From the NCBI GenBank assembly GCA_034620365.1, contig JAQGEQ010000043.1:1178001-1242000 (forward strand): a stretch of DNA of 64,000 bases. Direction: 5' to 3'. Origin of the DNA: Pegea sp. RAD2-039 (lineage: Eukaryota; Chordata; Thaliacea; Salpida; Salpidae). Both the position numbers and the translations under genes were made by a program. The first letter of the stretch is position 1. Each line of letters begins with the position of its first letter. This document shows positions 38,899-52,500 of this stretch, in pieces. Below the pieces are notes generated by a model. That model had not been told where the DNA came from, ran no database searches, and saw only the letters and a list, made by a program, of their open reading frames with translations.

Positions 38899-40447
38899 AT
38901 ATGTATGGTTACTTTAACATCTTCTTAAAGCTTCAGTCTATATTCTAGTATCTTTTAATAAACTAAAAAAATCTTCTGTAAATTAGGAAAAAATTAAGAA
39001 AAATAATTTTAAAAGTTTTTTTGAAGATTACTGATTGAATTTTTGAAAAATTTATCAATTCTTTTTTTCAATATCTGTACGATTAGAAAATTTCAATTTA
39101 AAATGTTTTTTTTTACAAATTATTATCATCAGTTTAAACAGAAATCCCTTCAACTTAAATTTATAGATGCAAACTTTTAAATTTTCTACAAAAATAGGTT
39201 TTTAGAATAACCTGTTATAATATCACTTAAGGTGGGTCAAAAACTATGTTGACAACTAATAAAGTTTATCTTGATCACTGAAGTCTGATTTAAACATCAT
39301 CTTAGATAACTCTAAAACTGTAACTGAAATAACATTTATCTTAGTTTAAAATGTTGATGCATGAGATAGTGTTTAAAGCATAAACAAAAAAACTTCAAAC
39401 TGATTTTGATGTAGAGATAAAAGTTTATAAACCCAAATTTAAGTTTGATTCATTACTGTCAATCAGACTATCTGCAAATAAAATTATCTGTAGTAACGTA
39501 GTTAACATTTCTTACTTCTAGTTCCAATTATTTAATTAAAATGCAAACTCATATCGACGAATTATAAAAAAAATGTCAAATTATTAAAAGCTTCTACGGG
39601 CAAAAAATTAAAATCTGTAAAACATAGATAAATTTATCTCTAGTCTCTAAGACCGTTACCATTTGAAAGTAAAGTAAAGTGTTGAAAAACATAAGAAACA
39701 AAAATAAATAAAGCGTAAGAAATAGTTACATTTCTTAAAAATATATAAGTATAATTAGCTTTTTATATTAAGTATTTTTTATTGTTTATAAATTCTTTCA
39801 TGATTTTATTCGTTTTGTTGATATGTGGTTTGTGCTAAATCCATTGTAATGAATTCGTCTAACTAGCTGTAGAATATGATTCGACTGAGTCTACAAGACA
39901 CAAAAAAGTTAAACTATTTTATCCAAAAAATGCATTGAAACATTGAGTGATGTAAAAGTCGAAGTGAGAGTAAAAAGAAAAAAGGAAAATTTAAAAAATA
40001 CTCGGTTGAAAGTTTGAGATTGAACAAAGTTTAAGATTTAAAGAATGAATTATAAAGTTTTTACCTTAGTAGTTAGATACAAAAAATTAAGTTAATTAAG
40101 ATTAGAAAGTTACTTTTGTTTCATTCATTGTATTAGAGTGTAATTTGAAAAAAATGAATTTCTTTTATTAGTATTGTCTGGTATTATGTTTAGTTCGTAT
40201 GAATAGATTCTGTGACACTTTAAAAAATCTTTCACTTGACTACTCATGTGTAACAATTGTTTGATAAAATTTCTTAGTTGTAAAAAAGGTTTATTAACAT
40301 GTAAATAGTGTACTTTGTAAGTATAAATTTTTCGTTTTTGTGTCGTTGGTATTAATTAGCAACTTGTAATTACCAAATTTATAAAGAGAGTTGACCATTT
40401 TTAGATTATTATGCAGTAACAACTTATAAAACTCAAACAATTTTTTA
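38899..40447. other. Spacer between the small gene and the LRP gene
   Basis: AT-rich. I searched the minus strand for the missing upstream exon of the small gene. A short frame behind a TCTTGTAG acceptor at about 39810-39895 has no usable donor. Promoters of both divergent genes should lie here, but no clear TATA box was identified. Confidence 0.4.
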
Positions 40448-40520
40448 ATGATGTTTTTTTTGAGAGATCTGATCTTTACCAAATTATTTTTCATTATCTA
40501 TATTACTGATATAACTAAAG
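40448..40520 (+). other. LRP exon 1: signal peptide
   Basis: Starts at the first of two adjacent ATGs and encodes 24 residues ([20 protein letters not shown] then DITK). It has a short charged start and a hydrophobic core, then a GTAAGA donor in phase 1 that fits the first LDLa exon. It is separated from that exon by a 1.08-kb intron, so the assignment rests on phase and on the signal-peptide character. Confidence 0.65.
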
Positions 40521-43500
40521 GTAAGAAATTTTTTTTCTAAAAATTTTTCCTCATTTATTGTTCACAATAAATGAAGTTAAGTTTAAGTACTATATGACAT
40601 TTTTTCAAATCCATCTCCCTGCGGCTATTACCAAGTCAACAAAAGAAGAAACAAAGTCGAACAAGCAAAAGTCATCTCCACTATCTATACTTATTTGATT
40701 AAATATGCAGTCTAGCCAAATGAACAAGTGTAAAAAATATTCTTAGGCATCAGACAACATTTTTTTCAACTAGAACCTAAAATTTCTAACTAGTTGCCTT
40801 TTTCTAAATTTACACGAATAAAACTAAATCGTGAGACAATCCATTTTATCTTGAAAACTTTTTACTGATTTCGAGTCTTTTATATCTTATTTCAACAAAA
40901 GCTACTTCTAGAAGTTATTAGAACTTCAACAACAAACTGTTTCGCTCATCACGTTTCAATTTGTTTATTTTCTACCAATTTTTAAAATAACGTTTTTGTG
41001 GGCAAGATTATTAGAACCTCTCCGGAAAACTGAACTATTTGTCTTGATACGCATGAATACGCAATAAAGCTATAAAGAAAATATAAGACCAGGAAACCAT
41101 TTTAATCAGGCCCTTTAAAGATTGTTGTCCAATCATTAACAAGCGTTAAACAAATTGAAGAAATATCGAACCTTTTGAATACCTGGTTGAAATGTACAAC
41201 AAAAAAAAGGACAACTTATAAAGGACTACATTTTTGATATGCTCACATTCTTATAGAATCAATACCAGTGTGTTCAGCTGAACTTACAACTTTTAATTGG
41301 TTTTCTGATTGTAATACAGTCATAAAATTTCCCAGCTAAATATGGTAGTAATTAATCAATAAACTTATATATAACTTCTTTAGAATATAATTCCATAGAC
41401 AACGTGTATGACACTTGAACCTATAAATCTTCTAGTCACGCTATTATAGCTTTATACAACAATATTAAACACAATTAAAACCGCGATGAGCTAATGTAAT
41501 TCTTTTCTACGAACAAACCACCCAAAAATACTTTTATACAAATTTGAGAAAATTAGTTTCTAATTTGAGCTTATTTATCAATCTTGTTGTTTTTCAGTGA
41601 CTTCAAATGTCATGAGATGTGTGGAATGCAATGAAGGTCAATTTTATTGTGAAGATGATTGTACCTGTCATGATATTTCGTACCGTTGTGACGGTACTAT
41701 TGACTGCAAAGACAAAAGTGATGAAATAAACTGCGCTCTCAAATTTGGTAACTCAATGTTTTAGGTTAAAAGTATAAAATGAGAAATTTAGCATTGGAAC
41801 TAAATTTTCTTTTTCGAATTGCATCTTTTTTATAGATTTATGTTAATTGTAGTTTTACAATTATTATAATCACAACAAGCGAAAACATGATAGATAATTG
41901 TAAATTAAAAAAAAAACACAATTCGTTAGCTCGCGTTATCTTTAATAATTGTAAAACAAGTATTTTTGGTTTTGTAAAATTACTATGTTAATTAAACATC
42001 TTAAAAATTAGTACCCTGTTAATACCAACTTAAATACCACAGTTTGTGTTTGGCAAAAAGATTTTTTTTAGTAAATTAAGCATTTAATGGTTGATTAACA
42101 AAAATAAATAAAAAAAGTAAAATAAATTAAACTCACAAACTTATATGAAAGAACTATAGTAAGTTTTATTAGCTCAATTTTAAAAGAGCTTAAGAATATG
42201 AATCATATAATTTAAGTATTATTACATGTTGGTCTATATTTTGCTACACATTTTTATGTAGATTTTTCTGACCAAATAGTTTATGGTTTCAAATGAATTT
42301 TGATAAGCTTGATAAGCATTTCGAAGCGATGTAAGGCTTGATTTATTTAAATTTTTATATGACAGGCGATGAAAAAAGTAATTTATGTGGCCCATCTGAA
42401 TTCAGCTGTGGAGGCTTATTTTGTATAAGGTTATCTGATGTTTGTGACAATGAAGATGATTGTGGTGATGGTGAAGATGAGTTAAACTGTGGTAAGTTTT
42501 TTTTTTTATGATTGATAATTGGAGCAGGTGAAAATGTTAATTCATACAATTTTGTTTTTTTTTTAATGATGAAAATATATTTTAATTTATTTGTGTCGAC
42601 GTTTTGTCAAATCCTTTTTATATTTTAGTTATTCCACGACTGAAGTTTAAGCTTAACTATTTCTTATTTTCTCAGCTGACAACTCTAATAAAAAATAGTC
42701 CTTATATTTAAAGACGTTTATTTATAACATCTTATAAATTAATATCTTATATCATTCAAATAACTGATGTACATGGAAACTGCATTATAAATAAAACTTT
42801 CAACTGTTTTCATTTCAAATACTTTGTTTTTATCAAATAGTATATTTTGCAGTATTAATCATTAATTTTTTTGCTTAAGAAAATAATCGTTTTAAAACGA
42901 GTACCGCTTAGCATATTATAGTATTGATTTTCTACTTTTATGCTTCTGTACTGTGACTGTAATACTTTTATTTTATTTGATATTTATATATATCTTCTTA
43001 CATAATCAGCCATACATAATCAGATTGTTATATATAGAAATACTCCTCTAGTAGACAGTCTGTATATGCTTGGATAAGTAGTATAAATAAACTAGATTTG
43101 TTTAGTTTTATACTAAAATCACCCGGCAAAACGATAAAAGTAAACTAGATTAATTTCTATTCTAAACTAATCCGCACTTAACTTTAGTTCAAATTATTCT
43201 AGAATAAGTAAGCTTTTGATAATAAAAAATAATTATCCTACAAGTTTGATAAATCTTGTTAAAATGACTTCAGACAGATAGAAAAAATTTACAAATCTTC
43301 TAAACTTATTTGAATGCCAGCTAATAACATTTTTAAATAAATTGTTTCACGACTTGTTGTGACAGCAAAGTCTAAACATAAATTTTGAAAAATCTCAGAA
43401 AGCATTTCGTAAATCACTAATTAAATTTCATCTTTGAAATTAATTTTTTAAGCGATTTGAACTCTATCAGATCAAAACAAAAACAACGTTTTAAAATAAA

Positions 43501-46500
43501 ATGTTGTTTATGAGATTGTTTTTTAAATTAACTACATCCAATTTTTATCGGAGGTTATTTGAATCATCTTTAATTTTTTTTCTCATAGTCAAGTTATTTC
43601 AATATGTAAGTTGTACATATAAGATACTAATTCAATATTCACTGCATAATATTTGATCTGAATATTTTGTTATTTAATTTTCTTTTAACGGAGAAAAATG
43701 TTTCATTAGTATATTTAAAAACTCAGAAAGAAATGATAAGCTTGATGATTAATTAGATTAATAAGCTTGAGTTAACAAATCTCAGGTTACAGGACTTGAA
43801 AATGATCATACTAAAAAAAACTTGAAAAAAGAAACTTCGCTTTCAAGCTTTTTGTGAAATTCTTAACTAATGAAAAAATATAAATCTGCATATAATAATA
43901 AGTACACGTAGCTATATATTTACGTCTACAAATCATTTTACTTCGAGTATAAAGCAAGTTTAGAGAAGATTGTTGTTTTTAAAATCACAAAGTGTGAATA
44001 TTTTATGAAATAACTTCTTTTACTTGTAGAAAATCAGTGTTCAAGTGATCAGTTCACATGTAAGAATGGACAATGTGTTTCTCTACATTCATATTGTGAT
44101 GGAATCACAAACTGTGGAGATGGAAGCGATGAACTTTCCTGTCGTAAGTGCAAAAACCAACTTAATAAAGCGCCAATTTTGTCTAATTACAACTTATTAA
44201 ACTTACACACTTTTATTTGCTTTCATCAAATCAAAAACCTATTTTACAGCTAAGTATCAAATCTGTGACAGCGGTGAAACTCCTTGTCGAGATGGCACAT
44301 GTATCATGGATGAATGGTATTGCGATGGAGACCCTGATTGCGCTGATCTTTCAGATGAAGAAAGTTGCGGTTAGTTGTGGTTTTTTTGAAGATGCTTTAT
44401 AAATATGAGTTAAAATCTTAAGAAAAAACTGAGTCTTACATCTTTAACGAGTTTAAAAAGAACAATTACTTAATATAATTTTGTAGATGATTATGATAAA
44501 AGTATGCAGTAGGTTTACAACAGGAATCAATACTAATAGCAGATCTTGTAGAAGATCAAAACTTATCTTATTTAAGTAGCTCTATAATACCAACAGCTAA
44601 CCAAGACTTGATGATATTTTCAAATAAAACTATCAACTAAACTAAGTGTAAAGGTTAATTTGTGAAGCATCTTGTTTGATAAATTAAATCTAACAGAACA
44701 GCTTTAAAGTTCTTAGTTAAATCTTCATTTTTTATTTTTATGTGGAATTTAAACATGTTAGATGCGGTTGACCAAAAGTAAAAGGATTTGTAAAAAGGTT
44801 TCATAGTACTATCTGATGTGGTAAATCTAGCGATAAAATCAAACAGATAAAAATACAAACGAGTTTATAGCAATTTTTATCAATAATTGTATACATTTTC
44901 AAGTACGCCAGTACCGTAGTGAAAATCATTATTACTAAAAGTAAATTGTATTTCTTTTATTAAATTAGAATCAATTTTTATTATAGTAACAAAATTTAAA
45001 TGCAATTTTAACTTTTTAAACTTACCAAAAAGATAATTTATTCAATATTTGTTTGTACCACAAGACAAGCTTTTACACTGTCGAATGTTTCTAAGAGTAA
45101 AAATTCAAAATAATTTCAGATGAGGAAGCAAGATAATAAAAATTGCCATAAATTACCAAGCTGAGCCTGCTTCTAAAAATCAAAAAATATTTGCTTGAAG
45201 ATGTTATTAGTTTCTTGCAAAACTTTCATTTTATTGCTCAATTATTTTCCAGACAGATACCTTAATAATATTTTAGTTTCTATTCTAGAGTAACGATGAT
45301 AATAGACGACTAAGTAATAAAAAAAGATAAATGAATTATTAAAACATTCTCACAAAGGTATATAACTAAAATACTTTATATGTCATAAAAAGTTGCAACA
45401 CCTTCTCATGGTTACTTTGGTTTTTAAATTTTTTTTCTAAGTATATATTGGTTTTACATATACAAATATGTTGCTATCTTTGATAATTTTAGATATTAGA
45501 CACTAGCTTAGATTTACAAAATATAGCTTAAGTCTAAGCTTTTTAAACCTATATAAAAAATTCTCTGGCATTGCATATTATATTCTCTCTTTAACTTTAT
45601 TTTTTTTCTTATAAATTATTTGTTTACATTATCCGTTATAAGTGTTTCAAAGTCAAAATTCAAAGTTAAATAAACTTTATATTTTGCATACTCTTGATAA
45701 TTTATACAGTCTTTACTCTAAACTCTGTGACTGTATTTGATTAGTGCGAATAATAATATTTATATTACTGTCAATTATTCATTGATTTCAGGAATAAGAA
45801 CAATATTATGCACCGATAGTCAATTTGAATGTGTTTCTACAAAAATTTGTATTTCAATTCAACAAAAATGTGACGGACATGCAGACTGTAGTGATTCAAG
45901 TGATGAAAAAGACTGTAGTAAGTTTTATTCATTTTAGTTTAAAAGTTTGCACAACAATTATTTGTAACCAAAACTAATATTTATGAATGCAAGTTTGGCA
46001 GCTGATATCAGCTATGATTTGTCATATCTACAAGACCTGTTAAAACGCAACGTACAGCACTAAGATGTATTTTAAAAAGTCAATTCAGCACCTTGATATG
46101 TAAAACCTTTTCGACTAACAACACTAAGCCAAGCAAAGCTTGTTTTGCAGACAAATCTTGCGCTTGGTGGCTGAGGGTGCCTAGAAGATGCGCAACTGTG
46201 CACAGCCAGCTTGACAGCTCTTAGTCCAGCAAAATATGAAAACACTTGCCGTGCAGAAAAGTCACGGGCACTTTTTTATATAGGATGCCTAAAACTCTAC
46301 TACTTTTAGCAGCATTTAACAAAATGTAAAATACAGTGTATATAATTTTCAAAAATAATTTAACTCTTAAATAGTTATCCACTTTATTTATTGACGAAAA
46401 TGACTCTGAAAAGACTTCTGATATTTACTTGCCACTTTAGAAAGAACCTCAATTTAACTTTTGATTACCAACAGATTTTCTAATATTATCAGAAACCTTA

Positions 46501-49500
46501 AATATAGAACAAACATGAATTTAAGGTCAAATTAGTTCGCTAATGTAATATTTCTTTTAAATGTGTTGTTTTTATCTATAAATTTGGAATTTGCTCAACG
46601 CAACACTGCTTTTAATTTTTCATTATGTAATCACGCAGCAAAAATTCCATTCATTAGGCTATCTTCAAAATATTCAACAGTAGTACTGAGTAGAAAATAA
46701 AAGTTCAATGTTTTTCACTTTAGTTCAAATCAGTGCTTTTCAACAAACATTTTTTAACAAAAAACATTATGTGTTGACAGCGTTCACTTAACAAGTTGCT
46801 AATTACTTTTTATTCAGTAACATTCTTTTTGATTATTGGACATATTTTCATTATTTTGAGCTCAAGTGAAGCAATTAAAAATTATACTAAAGAGTATACT
46901 GCACTTATCAACGGTTAATATCCAGCCTATTGTAAAACACAAAAGTATTTGATAACAATTTATAAATGGAGAAATGATTTGAACAAAATTATCAAATATA
47001 TTGTTCATCAGAGCGTTGTTCGTAAAATCTGTTTTCAGATGTTTAACAAATATTTGAAAGATTCATTTACAAGCTCTTGAATAAGAACAACTTGTAAAAT
47101 TAGGCATACTGAATTCAAATCACTGTATCATTGTATGAATGTGTGAGCAAAATATTTATAAATATTGACCTTAAAATGTTTGTTATTTGCATTTTTTATT
47201 TAATTATCTATAAGTTTTTTCAGTCTCTTTTTTACAGATATTTTAAAATGTCAGCCTGACGAATTTATATGCAACAATGGAGAATGTTTAAAGATGCAAC
47301 AAGTTTGTAATGGAGTACCGGACTGTTCTGATAGTTCTGATGAAAAACCAGCTTTAACATGTTGTAAGCAAAAAATAATTAGTTTTCTAAATTTGTCAGT
47401 TTATTTGTTTTTTACATTTGTAAATGACCAGTTGGTTTTTTTCTTTTATTTCAAGTTAATTTAAAACCCTAGTTACTCTTGGTTGTGGCATATATTTGAT
47501 AAAAATATATATTTGAAGAATTAATAAAATGTTTTAAACAAACTGTTCTTATTAAGGGCTAGATCTTATTGTAAATAAATTTCAGTCCCTTGCCAAGTAT
47601 TAAAATGGCAGAAAAAATTCCAATAAATTTTTTATGACATTATATAAGGTTTGAATTTTGAAGTTTTATCTACAATCATATACAATAAATTTTATAGTTA
47701 ACTATTCTATATTGATTACTTGTAATTTAGCTTTTCTGTATATTAAAAAATCGTTTATTTCTCCCATTTAAAGTTTAACGATTTTAGAATATAAAGTCTT
47801 ATAGAGATTAAATTAAAATATTGAAAAATTTGTAAATATAAATACTATCTTAAACAGCTAAGCTACCTGAAGCTAATTTTACTCTGTGCTCATTTAATAA
47901 TGGAAACTGTGAACATCAATGCCGATATACAAAAGATGGAAGACCAGAATGTATTTGTAAAAAAGGATTTCGTCTTCTAAACCAATTCTCATGTGTAGGT
48001 CAGTGTTCATTTTTTAATAATTTCATTTCTACATCATAAATATAGTTTTGTATCTTGTTTTAAATTTACTTAAGCTTATTTGTACACTTTCGTCTAACAT
48101 CCATCTTAATTATATAAGGTATCACATTTTTCAATTCTCGATAAAATTTAATTATTTTTGAACAGCTGTAGTTGTAATTGTAAGAAAACGTCTGAATTTT
48201 TGTGAAATAATTAGAAAAAAATGTAACTAAAGAGTTTTAAAGTAGGTTATTACAATTAACCATTTGTAATTTATGTGGAAATATAGAATACCAACTGTGA
48301 TTAAAGTTAGAGATAACTTGGTTTATTTTTATCTGTACAAAGTTTATGAACAGTCTGTAAAGCATTTAAAACATTTTACGACATGATAAAATTAGAAATT
48401 AATTTTAATGAAAATTTCAAGTGTTGGTCTTTAAGATCTACCTGTAGATCAAACTCTTATTAATAAGCTTCAAAGAAAGCATTTCTACAATAATCAAGCA
48501 GAAGTTTGATGCAATTAGTTTACATGATACCATCATTTAGTTACAACTGTATTTTTCACGAAACAAGTTTCTTCTCTCTTAAAGTAAATTGAGAAATCTT
48601 CAATTTATTTTCAACTCAAATATATTTGGGTGATGCCATTACAAAAAAATCTAAATAATGTTTTTTAAGTAAATGCGCTCGACTTTAAGATGCTTAAAAT
48701 TTTTGTAAATTACTTAAGTTAAATTATTAAACGGTTAATCGTTTTTCTTAAGTTCTAGTACTACTGGAAAATTTCAAAAAAGACTCGGTTCTGTGTACAC
48801 AACTGTTGAACGATTTATAAATCTCATTACATACCATATTGGTTTTTAATGAAAAGTCTTTTATCTCTAAATTTTGATTCAAAATCTGCCACGAACTGAT
48901 TACAGAATATTTTTTTCATACAGATATAGATGAATGTAATGAAGAGGGTAGCTGTAGTCAGCATTGCTCAAATATAGTAGGAGGTTTTATCTGTACTTGT
49001 GAAGATGGCTACATTTTGCAAACTGATAAAAAAACCTGCAAAGCAGACGAACCTCTTACAGAATTACTTCTAACCGATAGAAATGAAATTAAACAAATTG
49101 TTCCAGAAAAATCAAGATACAAATCAATAGTTAAAAATCTGACGAATGCGATAGGACTTGGTATGATACTTTTTTTAATCTAATCAAAAAGACCGACTTC
49201 TTGTATCAAGTTTTCAAAAAGTTATTTATGAAAAAATTAGACTCCCTATATTAATGATTTTCCAGAAAAGCTAAGATTTAAATAATATTATTTTACTTTA
49301 TAGACTACGACATCAACAAAAATATCGTTTATTGGACTGATATAGAACTAGATATCATCATGAGATCTTCTATAAATGGTTCAAACTCTGAAGAAATTAT
49401 TTCAATGGGATTAGAAACACCTAGTCAGTTAACATAAAAAAAATGAATAGGATTAAGAAGTTTTTGTTCAGGTGGAATCGCTTTAGATTGGATACATGAA

Positions 49501-52500
49501 TTACTATTTTGGACTGATTCTGGTACTCGTAGAATTGAAGTTTCAAACTTAAATGGAAATAATAGAAAGGTACTAATATGGAATTCAATTGAAAAACCCA
49601 GATCTATTGCAGCCCATCCCCATAAAAGGTTTGTTTAAAATTTAATTTGATTAAGAGTTTCTTCCAGAATAAAAACATCTTTCACTGTATCAACACCTCT
49701 TAGCTTAAAATTAAAGATTAATTTTAAATTAGTTAAGCTTCAAAGTAGAAAAGTTTTAATGATAAAATTGAAATATTTTACTTTTGACCAACTTCAATCT
49801 TCTATTTCAGTTATATCTTCTGGATAGATTGGGGAGCTTTACCGAGATTAGAAAGGGCAACTATGGATGGCTCTTCACGCATTACATTAGCATCTAGAAA
49901 TCTTCATTGGCCTAATGGTTTAACAGTTGATTATGTAACCAACCAAATTTTTTGGACGGATGCTAAGTTTCATGTGATAGAAAGAGTCAATTTAGATGGC
50001 AGTAATAGAAAAGCGATTGTTAGTAGGGGTAAGAACATTTCTTTATAGAATGTTTTTTTATAATCAGTTGGTTTACTTATAGGGTTACCTCATCCTTATG
50101 GGATTAGTGTATTCGAAGATTATGTCTATTGGACTGATTGGAAGACAAAAAGTGTGAATCGAGCAAATAAATTTACTGGTATCATCACCAAACCAATCTC
50201 GATTAATTTTAGACAACCAATGTCTGTTATATCGTTTCATCCTTTGCGACAGAAAAAAGGTGCTTTTTAAAGTAACATAGTTGCAAAAAATTGAAGTAAA
50301 TTCAGTTAAATTTTCTTTACAAAATTTCATAATAAAGTAATTCAAATATTTTTTAGTATTAGAGATAATTAAAAAAAAATTGAAATACTAAATCTTCTTT
50401 TTGATTTGACAAAGTCTATAGAAAGAATTTTTGTAAGCTTAAGTAGTATTTCAACCATTTGACATGTTATCTACCGAAATAAAGTCCTTGTAATCTGTCA
50501 AATATTAATCTTTTTGTCATGAAATGTAATTTAATTCTTGTAAAATGAAAAAAAAATCATACATTTAAAAAAATGTTTGAGTTTCATCATATTAAGTTAA
50601 CTTAAATTAGTTTAGATATTTGATGTACTTCAGCTTATATTTAAGGTTCAGCTGAATTTGCTGTATTAATTATACGATTTGCTTGAACATTTCACGGCAT
50701 TTTTACAAAGATAAATTATAGCATTTTTTAAATTTTTAGTTATGAGCAGAATTGGGCATCTCGCCTATTTTGGCTTAATTTTAATTACTTTAGACTTATT
50801 TTTTTATAAAAGAGCTTAGTAATAAGTTTCTTAATTTTCTACAAACAAACCTTTGACATTATGTAAATACCAAAGATATAATCTATCTTCTATTTTGATT
50901 TGATTTTTTTCGAATCTGTTTTAAAAATGTTTTCGATTGATTGATAACTAATTGTTCAATAAATTTGATTTAATAAAAAAATCTATGAGAGTCAGCTTCA
51001 AAGCTTTCTCACGTTAGCTATAAAATGAATAATATGTTTTTAGTAGATCAATACTTTAAACATTTGTCTTTATTTAGTAGCCGTTACTCAGATGAAAGCT
51101 CTTATGATAACAAAAATGCAAACATAAACTCTTTTATTAGTTTTTAGAAGTTTGAAATCAATAGGTTGTGTCTGCAACATCTTAGTTTACTTTGATATCT
51201 TTATATTTCTAATTTAAAATTATAATCCGCAAATATTATTATTCTAAATACTTAAATGATAGAAAAAGTTTTGACAATCTTCTTCTCAAGCGGTTACATT
51301 GTTCTGTGTTTTATTGATTGTGCAAATGTTATTAAATCATTTTTAAATAAATATTTTTACAGGTGTGAATAAATGCGAAAATTCCAGATGTAGTCATCTT
51401 TGCTTACCTAACCCTAATGGAATAACATGTGCTTGTCCTACTGGATTTGCTAAAATAAATGAAACTAATTGTGAAGAAGGAATTGACCGCTTTCTGATTT
51501 TTGCAACTTCAAAAGATGTTAGGTGAGTTTTCAATAGTTTTATACCAAGTATTTGGTGTAATAAATCAGGTGTAATAAACTTACTAATAAGATATTTATA
51601 TCACTTAAAAATTTACAGAACATTTATTAAACGTGTTTTTACTTATTTTTGTAAATATTTTATTTCTTTTAATGAAATGATTTTTTGTTTCTAATGATCA
51701 ATTGGTGTAAATGCAAAATGAATGAAGTATTTACTACTGTAGATTATATAAGAATCAGAAATCATATTAACTTTCAATGTTAAATCTAGATATAAAAAAT
51801 AGATCTGTTTGAAGTCTTTTTGGTAAGTCAATTGATGATAAGAATATACAGATTAAAAAACCATGCTAAAAAATAAGCCTTGCATTGAAGTAACTTAAAA
51901 AAAGTTGTTTAAATTCATGACTGTTGTTGGAGGGTATATTACATCTAATGAAGTTATCCTAAAATACTGAAAATAAGCTTTTCAAAAAACTTAAGCAACG
52001 CTTTTGCAAAAACTAAAAACTGTTTTGATGTTTCTTTCATTATAATAACTAAATCTGAACGAAAATTGATGAAGAATGTTTTACTTCATATATATTTTTT
52101 TAATTTAATCTGAACGCATAAAAGCAACGCAATCATGTAAAGTTTCACAACATTTAAAAAATAAGATCAAGCAATTGTAGTTATGAATATTCTTTAATCT
52201 TAAAAACAATTATTACTCACATATAAATTGACTAAAATATTTCATCCTTCATATGGTATGAATGAAGGTTAGACACGACAAGTGGAGATAAAATCAGCAT
52301 TGTAAGGTGATCTTTAAAAGCTAGAATAATCGCATTTTTGAAGTTGAGCTCTAAAGTTCAAACGCTATTGAAAGATTAAAACATTTCTTATTCTGAGTTG
52401 TTAATCAAATAAAAAATTCTTAAACTTAAATGAAAACCAGTATCAGTTGAAATATTTTTTTTTGTGACTTTGATAACAAGTAATAACTTAATACGATTAT

